DNA of 64,000 bases from Parasponia andersonii (lineage: Eukaryota > Streptophyta > Magnoliopsida > Rosales > Cannabaceae), in assembly GCA_002914805.1 (NCBI GenBank), contig JXTB01000304.1, positions 296,279 through 360,278 of the forward strand, written 5' to 3'. A program made the translations under genes and the position numbers. The number at the start of each line of letters is the position of its first letter. The stretch's first letter is position 1. Below are positions 10,861 through 21,385 of this stretch, piece after piece. The notes under the pieces were generated by a model. The model saw nothing but the letters and a program-made list of their open reading frames with translations, searched no databases and was not told the DNA's origin.

Positions 10861-13800
10861 TTGGCCACGGTGTGCCTACCTCATGATGACCCCCTAGTGA
10901 TTAAGCTACAAATCAACTCTGCGTTGGTGGAAAGGGTCCTGGTTGATGGGGGGAGTAGCATCGAGTCTTGTTCCTCAGTACTTTCGAGAACATAAGCTTG
11001 AATCGGAGCGCACTCAGGCTGATCTATCAGCTACTGTTCGCCTTTAACAACACTAAGGTCAGCCCCTTGGGCGTCGTGACTCTGAAGGTCTGTACTGCGT
11101 AAAGGTGCCTGGACATAGATTTCGTCGACATCGATTATCAGTCCTCTTTCCACATTATCATGGGGGGAGGGTGGATCCACGCCATGCATGGGGTTGTCTC
11201 CACCCTCCACCAGGTCCTAAGATGTTAATCGAAGGATGGTACTTGCATAATAGACATTAAAGGAGACCAGGTTTCTGCGAGGAAATGTTTTTCGACCACC
11301 TTGAGGGGAGCCGATGCGAGCGCGAATGTCTCGATAGGGGACAGATAACAATCAAAGGACCGCCTACCAGTGTACATGAAGCGGATCGAAGAGGAGTCTG
11401 ATGGGCCAGAAACCATGATTGAGGAACTGGTGGCAGTCCCTTTGAAAGAAGTAGAGCTGGAGAAAGTAATCTTGATCGAGGCCCGACTGCCCGAAGAAGA
11501 AAAGAGCGAGCTATTGGAATCCCTCAGGCAGAACAAAGACGTCTTCACGTGGTCCCATAATGACATGCCTAGAATAGACACCGCGCATGCCTACCACTGA
11601 CTGAACATAGACCCTAACTTTCCTCCGATCAGACAGAAGCCCCGAAGGTTCGCGCCGGAGAAAAACAGGACAATCAATAAGGAGATCGAGATACTACTGG
11701 AAAACGGACTAATCATGGAATGCGTATACCTATGCTAGGTCTCCAACCTGGTAGTGGTAAAGAAGAAAAACGGCAATGACCAGACCTGCATAGATTTCAC
11801 CAATCTGAACAAGGCCTGCCCGAAAGACAACTTTCCCCTATTGAAGATCGATCAAATGGTCGATGCAACAGCAGGATTCGATAGGATAAGCTTCGTAGAT
11901 GCCTACGCTGGATACAACCAAATCCCCCTATATAAGGAAGACCAGATCCATAAGGCATTCATTACGGAGCGAGGTCTGTATTCTTACAAACGCATGCCTT
12001 TTGGCTTGAAGATCATGAACAAAATGTTCGCCGAGCTGCTGGGGAAGATGATGGAGATTTACATCGATGACATGGTCATAAAGAGCAAAGAAGCTTCGGA
12101 CCATCTGGGGCATCTGGACGAATGTTTCCAAATTCTGAGGCACTACTAGATGTGTCTGAACCCCAAGAAATACGCGTTCGGGGTATCCTCTAGCCAGTTC
12201 CTGGGGCATATTGTGAGCAGAAGGGTCATTGAGGCCAACCCGACCAAGTTATCCCCAATCGCAGATATACAAAGACCTTCAACCATTCGGGAGGTCCAGT
12301 GCCTAACCGGGAAGAGAGCCACACTCAGCCGATTTGTCTCCAAAATATCTGACTGATGTAAGCCTTTCTTCCAGTGCATAAAAAAAAGCTCCACAGCCGT
12401 CTGAGTGGAGGAGTAGGACAAGGTACTGACAGAGCTCTTCGTCAGCAGAGGGGCAGTGCCTATATACTTATCTGGCAGTGTCCGAAGTAGCGATCAGCGC
12501 CGTACTATTCGTCAAGGAGGACAACAAGCAGATTCCGATGTTCTATGTAAGCTGCATGCTCCTGGACGCCGAGACGCGATATAGTATGGTAGAGAAACTA
12601 GTTCTTGCACTGGTCAATGCTAAGAAGAGACTAAGGTAATACTTCGAGATACACTCGATTATAGTGTATACGGACTTCTCCATCCGGAAAATCTTGGCCA
12701 AACCAGACCTATCAGGATGACTGACCAAATGGGCCATCGAGCTAGGGATATACGACATCAAGTATCGGTCTCGAGTGGCGAAGAAAGGGCAAGTCATGGC
12801 AAACTTCCTAGTGGAAATCCAGTTCTTCGGCGAGCCACGTGACCTACCACAGACACCTTCGACTCACATCCTTTCGACCTGGACCCTCTACACTGAAGAA
12901 TCCATGAACATCTCGGGGTCGGATATTGGAATAGTACTACAGACCCCAGCAAGACTCAGGGTGGAGAAAGACTTGAGACTTAGTTTCCAGGCAACGAACA
13001 TTGAGGCGGAGTATGAGGCGCTACTACAAGGCCTTGAGCTGGCTCTGTACTTCAGAGTAGAAAACATTGCAGTAAAGACTGACTTGCAGTTGATTATGGG
13101 TTAGGTCAGGGGAGACTTCGAAGTAAAAAAGCCAAGACTACACGAGCCAGTGTGTGGACCACTCTGGCGGGCGTAGCCTCGCCCACAGGGCCTTAACGGA
13201 TGGATACTTCTGGCCTTACAAGATAACCAAGGTGGCCCAGTTTGTCAAGAAATGCAATAAGTGCCAGAGGTTTACCCCCCTGAAATGCTAACCCGTAGAA
13301 GAGCTCCATTCAAACATAACTCCTTGGTCATTCGCTAAGTGGGGTCTGGACATCGTCGGGGAGCTGACCAGAAGCCCCAGGGGAAGGAGGTATGTCTTAC
13401 TGGTCACCGACTATTTCATCAAATAGGTAGAAGCTGAAGCTTACAGAACCGTCAATAAGGCAGACATGATCAACTTCATTTGGAAAAACATAATCTACCA
13501 GTACGGAATCCCGAAAGAGATACATGCCGATCACGACATGCAGTTCCAAAATGCCAAGCTTAAGGAGCTGTGTGATTTGTATGATATAAAGCTCAGTTTC
13601 TCATCTGTAAATTACCCCCAAGAGAACAACTAGGCAGAGGCAACAAACAAGGCTATATTCAGCAATATTAAAAAGAACTTACAGGAGACTAAAGGAAGGC
13701 TGTTAAAAGAGCTACTGGTCATCGTGTGGGTCCACCGAACCACAGAGCAGAGATCAACGGGAAGAACATCATTCCCACGGTCTACGGGTCAGAGGCTGTG

Positions 13801-14175
13801 ATCCCGACCAAAATTGGCCTCCCGACCCTTCACTTTGAAGTGGTAAGAGATGCCCCATTGAACGAGCAGCACCTACATCGCAGCACTGACCTCCTTGAAG
13901 AAACAAGGGACAAGGCTTTGATCCACCTAGCCTCGTACCACCAGCAAGCCAGGTCTTATTACGCAAAGAAAGTAAATGCTTGTCGGTTCAATGCTGGAGA
14001 TTGGGTCTTGAAGGTGGCAACAGGAAATTCTTCAAAGCTAGACTCTAACTAGATTGGACCCTCTGAGGTGATCAAAATGCTTGATAATGGTGCGTACGTC
14101 CTAAAGAAGCTCAGGACCGGGAAGAGTCTACCTAACACGTGGAATGCCCAGCACTTGAAGAGATACCACGTGTGA
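10861..14175 (+). pseudogene. T1 pol (protease, reverse transcriptase, RNase H, integrase), decayed
   Basis: The protease region reads VLVDGGSS near 10940 with a frameshift after it. Reverse transcriptase is readable at 11754-12149, with FTNLNKACPKD and an intact YIDDM box near 12060. The segment normally reading NAGATYQRF is deleted just before MNKMF (near 12015). The first RNase H has YLAVS instead of an Asp-containing motif. The second module keeps EAEYEALLQ (13010s). About 400 bases covering the RNase H end and most of the integrase zinc finger are missing near 13145 compared with T2. Integrase follows (WGLDIVGEL, HADHDMQFQ, AEATNKAIF), then RFNAGDWVL, ending LKRYHV at the TGA 14173-14175. 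Confidence 0.85.
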
Positions 14176-14289
14176 GACACATGTAAATGCTTGTATTATT
14201 AAATAGCCTAATTCCAAAACAAATCAAGATGTCTGCTACATGGACCTATACATTAGTTTGCTATGTAAAAGGGTCTGCCCCTAGCACCA

Positions 14290-14790
14290 GATCCCTTGAA
14301 CTATTTGCGCAAATAATGATCGTACTATGGGAATCACATTGTGCAATAAAATGTTTGCCGCTGGCCTAAGAAAACGTACGAAGGGGAATGAGTTGCACAA
14401 TAAAATGCTTGCTAGCAGACCTCAATAATGATCGTACTATAAGATTCACATCATGCAATAAAATTCTTGCAATTGGCCCGAGAAAGCGTATGAAGAGGAA
14501 TGAGCTGCGCAATAATATGCTTGCCAGCAGACCTCAATAATAATCGTACTATGGGAATCACATCGTGCAATAAATACTTGCCGATAGCCCGAGAAAACGT
14601 ACGAAGAGGAATGAGCTGCGCAATAAAATGCTTCCCAGCAGAGCAGACCTCATTAAAAATCGTACTACAGGGATCACGTCAGAGAAAAAAATGTTTGCCG
14701 ATGACCCGAGAGAACGTACGAAGGGCAGCAGACCACAAAACAAAAACTTGCCACCGACCCTCAAGGAATGCCTGCAGGATAGGGAAGAAT
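14290..14790. repeat. Minisatellite of about 112-117 bp in T1, between pol and antisense gene
   Basis: Four imperfect units are marked by GATCGTACTATGGGAATCAC (near 14318, 14430, 14541, 14658) and by CCCGAGAAAACGTACGAAG. The same core (CGAGAAAACGTGCGAAGAGG) builds the 99-bp array at the equivalent place in T2, so the array predates the split of the two copies. Confidence 0.85.
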
Positions 14791-14804
14791 TGAGCAATAA
14801 AACC

Positions 14805-15040
14805 CTCCTCAGAGAGCACCTAAGCTACGCACAAGCCAAAGGTAAACAGGGCCAGGGTCTACCCGTTGGAAGTAAACCCTCCCCAGGGAGCACCTAAACT
14901 ACGTGTAAACCAAAGGTAAACAGGGCTAGGGTCTACACTTTGGAGGTAGACCCTCTTCAGAGAGCACCTTAGCTACGCATGGACTGAAAGTAAATGGGGC
15001 CAAGGCCTGCCCATTGGAAGTAGGCTCAGATAAGACCAAA
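14805..15040. repeat. 75-bp minisatellite in T1
   Basis: Three units begin GAGCACCTAAGCTACGC or close variants (near 14814, 14888, 14963). Each carries GGGTCTACCCGTTGGAAGTA. The period of about 75 bp equals that of the homologous array in T2 (33010-33185). Confidence 0.85.
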
Positions 15041-15134
15041 CATAAAGACAGAAATCAAAACTAAAATCTATTTATTATTGCTTAAATTATAGGATGCATG
15101 GTTGATAGGGACACGGACCCAGTATCTCTATCTG

Positions 15135-18100
15135 TCAGCAGCAGGTTTTGGACGGACTTGCAAGGATACGTCGGAGTGGTAACACCCTGTTTACTCCTGG
15201 TAAGAGCCGAGCCCTGGCCTCTTCCTCTGTAGCGATAGGTCCAAGCAATTGTCGACCAATCCCTGGAGCTGGTTCCTGGTATGTTCTCATGTCGGGTTCA
15301 GAGTCATCACTAGACAGGACAACCATACTTGACCCTCTACCAATTGAAGCGTTAGGACAAGGCTGACCCCCAGGAACCTCCGTGGCTTGTTCTGGCAGAT
15401 CGAAAGTAGGGACAATCTCTTTGACAACAAAGGCAGATGTACAGGGCCCGTCTTTCTCTTCGTCGAGCATCTTCAGTACATCAGCAAGGTACGCAATATT
15501 AATCTCGTCCTTTAAATGCTGCATATAGTACCTGACAGAGTAATGTCCCTCTCAACACCCTTCTGCTCATCGAATTGGTCCGGCATCACCACCTCTGTGT
15601 AGTCCTCAAATTCCCTGTTCTCCCAACTAGAACTATAGCTCTCCGCAGAAAGGATATTCACCTGCCTCTGGTACCTTATCTTCAGCTTCTCTATGTCTGC
15701 CAACCTATCTTTCAGCTCCATTAACCTCAGCTTCGCTTGCTGCTGTGACAAGTCAATCAAAAGAGTGTTAATATCGGCGAGATCTTCGCCGTGCTTGCGA
15801 GACAGCTCCACGAGAGTTTCCATCAGTTTACTATGATCCAAACAGAGATATCGGATTACCTCGTTGGACCAATCAAGTTTGCGCCGCAGGGAATGGGCTC
15901 CTAGCTTAGCTTTTGCCTCGGCCTTCCTCGCCTCCTTAACCTTGTCAACGGCTCTGTCGCAAGTAATAAAAGCTAACCCCTTCTCAGCCTCTGTGCTCTA
16001 CAGCTCTAATACCTTATCTTTAGCTTCTCTGCATCTGCCAGCCTATCTTTTAGTACCGCTAGCCTCAGCTCTGCTTGCTACTGTGACAAGTCGATCAAAA
16101 GAGTGTTAATATCGGTGAGATCTTCGCTGTACTTGCGAGACAGCTCCACAAGAGTTTCCATAAGTTTACTGTGATCTAAACAGAGATGTCGGATTACCTC
16201 GTTGGACCGATCGAGTTTGCACCGCAGGAAATAGGCCTCTAGCTTGGCTTTCGCCTCGGCCTTGCTCGCCTCCTTAGCCTTGTCAACGGCTCTGTCACTA
16301 GCAATGAAAGCCAGCCCCATCTCAGCCCCTATGCTCTGCAGCTCTTGCTCTTTGACCTTGAGCTCGGCTTGGTTAACCTAGCAGCTCTTGTACCTTATCT
16401 TTAGCTTCTTTGCATCTGCCAACCTATCTCTCAGTGCCGCTAGCCTCAGCTCTGCTTGTCGCTGTGACAAGTCGATCAAAAGAGTGTTAATATCGACAAG
16501 ATCTTCGCTGTACTTACGAGATAGCTCCACGAGAGTTTCCATCAGTTTATTGTGATCCAAATAGAGATGTCGGATTACCTTGTTGGACCGATCGAGTTTG
16601 TGCCGTAGGAAATAGGCCTCTAGCTTGGCTTTCACCTCGGCCTTCCTCGCCTCCTTAGCCTTTTCAATGGCCTCTGTCGCGAGCAATGAAGGCCAGCCCT
16701 ATCTTAGCCCCTGTGCTCTACAGCTCTTACTCCTTGACCTTGAGTTCGGCTTGGGCCAACCTGGTAGCCTCGGCCTCCGAACGAAGACTCGGGACCTCAG
16801 CTTTGAGGGAATGGACCTTCCCCTCTGCCTTGGACAACTTGGCGACCAACTCTTCACACCTTGCCCTTGCTCAAAGCGTGGACCACCGTGCTGCTGACCC
16901 TAGCTTCGTCTAGGCTCCGATATAGGTCGAAGTCCGCCCTCAATATGGCAAGTGTGACCTTGCTCTGCTCAGCCACTACGGCACGGGCGTTCAGCTATCC
17001 GGTCAGCTCATCGACACGAGAGGAATAGAAAGACTGGATAGCAGCTAGTTGCAGAATATAAAAAATGGGGGTTAGTGTTCAGCGAAGATGCCGAAAATGC
17101 GGAGATGACGGCTAGGCGAGCCAAACCTGCACAATACTGTGACCATCAACGAGCCCTATGTTGTTCAGGAAGAGTGCCTCCAGCTCGAACTCTGTAGCTG
17201 GACCCACTCCCTGGGCATTATCCGCGTCCGAGGAAGGCGACTCCATGCCACCGACTGCGAGGATACCTTCTCCCCCCGAAGTGGTAGAGGTGGGGGTGGT
17301 AGAATGCAGGGCATCTCCAAGTGCACCTTTGGTGACAGTTGGAGATGGTGCACCCTTAGCAGAAGGAGCCCCCACGACCGCTGCCACTTCAGCGGCCTCG
17401 GCTGCCACCTCCCTTGGAGACCCGCCTGGCAGTAATTTTTCGGCCTTGTCTTGACCAAGGTGCTCAGATAGCCCACTGCGCGCAGATGTTCTCCTCCTCG
17501 TGATGGTCAGGATAGCCCAGTCATCGTCACTGTCGGAAGAAAGGGTAGTTTTACCTCTCTTCCCCGCTGGGCTTTCCTCCCCTTCAGATGGGCTGACTTC
17601 GCAACCCCGCTTCATAGGGACCAGGGGAGGGGAAGATAGTCCAGACCTCAACCTCGGAGCCCCTCCTGTTGAGATCGGCAATCTCCTCGTGGGAACGAGC
17701 AATACTGGACCCCGCGCCTGCCTTCGAGCCAGAGTTGGGGGTAGAAGGCGCCGGTGCAGTTAGCTCCCCTGGCAGACTCAAAGGCGCTCATTTGCCATAC
17801 ATAATCTTTATGGCCGGCATCTCCTGAGTTGTGGGCCTGCCTGCCTCAGGAGATAAGGCATCATGGGCGCTTTACCCCCAGATACGAATAGACCCTTTTG
17901 CTCGTCGTCTGAGCCTATTCCTTGGGTGATAACTCCATGCCCCCTGGCCTCGTCCTCAGAGGACACCACCAGACGCCGACCGGCGGGGACCTTAGGTTGG
18001 GCTCTGTGAACGACGATGCTCCTTTTGGCCGAGGAGGGATCTGCCAAAAGGCTAGCATCCGAACCTGCAAGGGCGAACGATCTTATTAGAACGCAGCTAT

Positions 18101-19182
18101 AACCTAATCAACGAAGCCTTTAGGCATGGAATAAACTCATCCCTAACCCTCTTGGGGGCAGCAGCCTCCTCATTTTGGAACCTGATGCAATCCTCAATCA
18201 CGAACCTCACCACCTCTTCAAGCTCGTGACTGGTCGGCACCACCAGGTCATCAGGGCCTGTTAATTGGCTCGAGGCCGTGATCTAACGATCCATCATGGC
18301 AATGCAACTCAATTCATCCTGGCGAAACTGGTTCAGAGCTGAAGCGTCGAGCTGGCTCCTGAGGTTCTTGGAGATGACCCACGTGTCCAGTGGGAAGGGG
18401 AAATGAGAGACCATCCTCGGCATCATGTTCATCACTTGGGGATTCAGAACGGCCTGAATATGTTGACAATCCCCGGAGGATCTGAAGATGACGACCCCCT
18501 CTAGCTCCTCGAGCTGCTCCACCGATGACCATGGCTCGAATCTGTTTTCCTTCACGGAGACTGTGCGAGGCAAGATATCATGAGTAAAAATAGGCAAAGC
18601 TCATTCAGACCCGAAAATCAAAGCATAACTCAATACTTACTTTGTAAGAAAAATGAGGGGATTTGGAAACGCTCCCCATTCACCCAAGGAGAGCACCGCG
18701 CCACTCCGATAGCGTATAGCCTAGAGTGAGAATCTCACTGCTTGTCCGACCTCGGCAGACCCCAGAAAACATGGCACCCCAGAAGTGGCTGGAGGTAGAA
18801 GGTAGAGTAGGAGCTCCTTTTGGGGATGAGGGTGAGCTTGTAGGCATAGAAGACCACCTCAGGTCGATATGCACATCAAGGAGTACCGACAGAGTAGAGA
18901 GCCCCATCAGGATCATGACATCGTTGGCATTCAATTGCATTGGGTAAATCCCCGTCAGGTTGAAGAACTAGTGGACTAGGGGAGAAAGGGAAATTGCAGC
19001 CATTCTAGGTGTTTCCTCCCTAGGACAATAGAGCCTTCGGGGGCGGAAGGGCAAAGGTACCAGTCTGCCGGGCCTTCAACCTTTTGTAAAGTGACTCTGC
19101 CAGGGAAGCAGAGCTGCATCTTCAATGAGCCCAACTCAGAATCCGTGATGGGGTGGAACTTCTGACTCTAGTTCGGAGCCAT
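15135..19182 (-). pseudogene. T1 antisense gene: Transposase_28-like domain plus coiled coil, decayed
   Basis: Runs opposite to gag-pol. The ATG complement is at 19182. Exon 1 (19182-18641) aligns with T2: VEGPADWYL, then APEGSIVLGRKHLEWL, then a frameshift and MQLNANDVMILMGLS. The donor GTAAGT is at 18640 and the acceptor CACAG before 18560, giving an 80-bp intron. Exon 2 reads NRFEPWSSVEQLEELEG, DTWVISKN and a TAG at 18283-18285. Exon 3 holds the Ser/Asp linker (SSDSDDDWA at 17112-17702). A donor CAG/GTTTGG near 17125 leads to a coiled-coil exon whose segment with NTLLIDLSQ is present three times (15672-16730). It ends near 15135. Function unknown; product inferred. Confidence 0.75.
15672..16730 (-). 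repeat. Tandem triplication of a coiled-coil segment in the T1 antisense gene
   Basis: Three copies start with TACCTTATCTT (plus strand) at 15672, 16010 and 16391, spaced 338 and 381 bases. Each encodes, on the minus strand, the same coiled-coil block (LVELSRK, then EDL, then NTLLIDLSQ). T2 has one copy (about 34300-34620). Confidence 0.9.
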
Positions 19183-19330
19183 TGTCGTGGATACGATCGA
19201 AGAGGGTAGAAGTCTCGAGAAAAAGGAAGACTCAGGAACCCTAAGGTTCGAGAAGGCCGAAAATTTTGAAAGAAAGGAAGCTGGAGCACTTGGGAATTTC
19301 AGTAAAGTAAGAAATGAGCGCAAGTGCAGT

Positions 19331-19337
19331 TTTTATA
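19331..19337 (-). promoter_or_regulatory. TATA box of the T1 antisense gene
   Basis: The minus strand reads CTCTATAAAAACTGC here, about 150 bases upstream of the antisense ATG at 19182. T2 has CTCTATAAAAAGTCGC at the same relative place (36971-36964). Position and conservation support a core promoter; transcription is not shown by sequence. Confidence 0.55.
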
Positions 19338-19548
19338 GAGAGGAAGCTGAAGGGTTTTTCCCTTGAGGCGAACAGTGCAAGGAAATCGGAAACATTAGAA
19401 TTTTAAAATTTGAAAAAATCATGACACGAGTTGGCGTGCACCAGTATCAGTAATTGGGGAGTGATGACAATAATGAGCCACGCGTACCCTTCGAATTGGC
19501 AGACTGGAGGCACGATTTCCCCATTTGATAGATGCGAATCTATCAAAT

Positions 19549-19565
19549 AGGGAAATGGGGGCAGT
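19549..19565 (+). other. T1 polypurine tract
   Basis: AGGGAAATGGGGGCAGT lies directly before the 3' LTR start TGTAGGGCCC, the expected primer site for plus-strand DNA synthesis. T2 has AGGGAAATAGGGGCAGT at the same position. Confidence 0.8.
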
Positions 19566-20393
19566 TGTAGGGCCCGATCCTAGATCATATACCATATGGA
19601 CGATTAAGTTGCAAAATAAGTGGCAGCGGGCACATCGTCCGACACGTGCCCAGAAGGACTGCCCAAAAGCCACATGAGTTACATGTGATACCATATGGGC
19701 CCGTAGGTTGTCAGAGGCCAGGGCCGAATCTATCCCAGACCCTGGGCGGGTTCGGCCTAATCTAATTCTTACCAAGACAGTTGGGGGTTAGGAGCCTCGA
19801 GGGTCTTCCTTCAGAAGATCATTGGAGGCAGCGCGCTGCTCCAGACCTAGACATGATATTTAATGCTGTCCTGGGTAGATGTGCGCATTGGGCAGACCAT
19901 CCTGACAGAATGAAGGTTTGTCAAAGTCACTCCCCCACTAGGCTCGAGCTATAGGGGACTGCAGAAAGCAGGTCACGATGATGCAAGAGAAATTACGGTA
20001 ACCACGGCCTATGATTTCTGGAGTAAGTCATGATGAGAAAAAGTACACGATCCTTGGATAGAAAGCCAGAAGGTTCTCAGTTCCAGGACTATATATATAT
20101 GAGAGCCATGCATCCCTTTGAGGACAAAGGCATATACATATACAGAGATATAAGAAAGAGAGATAGACAGACAGATATTTGTAAGTAAGAAAAAAGCTTA
20201 ACCTTTGCTACTAATTCTTAGGGGTAAATATCTGACTTAAGCATCGGAGAGTCTTTGCAGGTGACCACCCCTGTCTCTCTGATCTGACTTGAAGTCGAAA
20301 GCACTCTAGAATAGTGAGTATACGTGGACAGTTGGTAGATACAGCATCAGTAGTTCAGAGACACATGGACATCTGATAAAAACTGCACCAACA
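19566..20393 (+). repeat. 3' LTR of T1
   Basis: It starts TGTAGGGCCCGATCC and ends GCACCAACA, followed by the target duplication AATAG (20394-20398). By hand I see roughly 25-30 differences from the 5' LTR in the first 180 aligned bases, so the insertion is old. Confidence 0.92.
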
Positions 20394-20398
20394 AATAG

Positions 20399-21385
20399 AT
20401 TCCCATACCTTTTTTGAAAAGAAAAAAAAGCCATATTGAATTCCTTTTTTGGGATTATATTAGCTTTTTTACCCTTTTATTTTTCATAGTTCATAAATTT
20501 CTCACTCTTTAATATATTCATATTTTCAATTCGACGTTCTTATTAATGACAATTGAACCGAGTAAAAGAGAAGCCCCTAAAATAGAAGAACACGATCTTA
20601 TGAAGGACAATAATTATATGGAAAAAAATAACTAAATAAGAATAATAGAACCTGAAATTATGAAGAATAAACTTTTGCATTCATCCACTTTGATAGATCT
20701 ATTTAGAGAGAGCGAGATATGCGTGTAGAATTGTGAGAGAGAATTTAGTAAAGGAACTGCTGGTTTTTATTATTATTTTTTTGTTTTGTTATTGGGGAGA
20801 GTAACTAATTAATCAAAGTGCTTATTATACGCAATAAAAGAAAAATATGCAATTTATTATCTAAAATATATTAAGTGGACTATTAAAGCATAAAAACGTT
20901 GTAAAAATATATTAGGTCTTAATTATAATTATTACCTTTCACCAATTTTTTTAATCACTTTATCACATGAGTAGATAATTATAGCTAATTAAATATTTGA
21001 GAGATTATTTCCATGTCTGAATTAGATTAAATAGTAATTATGCCTTAACTTTTTAAATAAAAGAGGCCTTGGCTGAAAGGGTGTCACTGACATGAAACTT
21101 TAACGTACCCCGCGGCCCCGCGGCCCTCTGCTCCATTGATTGGCTTTGGTTGATCATTTTGTGCCACAACTACTGTTATTTATTTATTTATTTTTATTTA
21201 GAAATATCGTGTCACACGTAGCATAGTGACAGCGAATGCATATATATGTTGCTATTACATGTCCAAACGCCATATATAAGCTTGCTGCTATATCTTAGGG
21301 AAAAACAAAAGAGTATAGTAGTAGTGCATTCTCTTAACTCGATAGTATTATCGCAATACTGGTATCACAACTTTCCACAGAGAAA
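20399..21385. other. Upstream region of the dioxygenase gene
   Basis: An AT-rich spacer between T1 and the dioxygenase ATG, with no other gene recognised. It contains a GC-rich palindromic patch CCCGCGGCCCCGCGGCCC (about 21108-21125). T1 ends less than 1 kb from the start codon, so its 3' LTR is the nearest upstream block. Confidence 0.6.
21273..21280 (+). promoter_or_regulatory. Probable TATA box of the dioxygenase gene
   Basis: TATATAAG lies 106 bases upstream of the ATG at 21386. That would put transcription start near 21305 and give a 5' leader of about 80 bases. It is a consensus match only. Confidence 0.5.

Larger units (their letters stand above)
8196..20393 (+). mobile_element. Tat-lineage Ty3/gypsy retrotransposon T1, full length but heavily decayed
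   Basis: A 12,198-bp element bounded by a perfect 5-bp target duplication, AATAG (8191-8195 and 20394-20398). Order: 5' LTR, primer-binding site, gag, protease, reverse transcriptase, two RNase H modules, integrase, minisatellites, antisense gene, polypurine tract, 3' LTR. The large size, lack of a chromodomain after integrase, dual RNase H and antisense ORF all point to the Tat lineage (inference from family knowledge). Every gene has many stops. There are also internal deletions near 12015 (reverse transcriptase) and near 13145 (RNase H to integrase). It is clearly older than T2, which is its close relative. Confidence 0.9.

Noticed and set aside
21108..21125. GC-rich palindrome upstream of the dioxygenase
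   Set aside because: It is too short and isolated to call a regulatory site. It is mentioned only as part of the upstream region.
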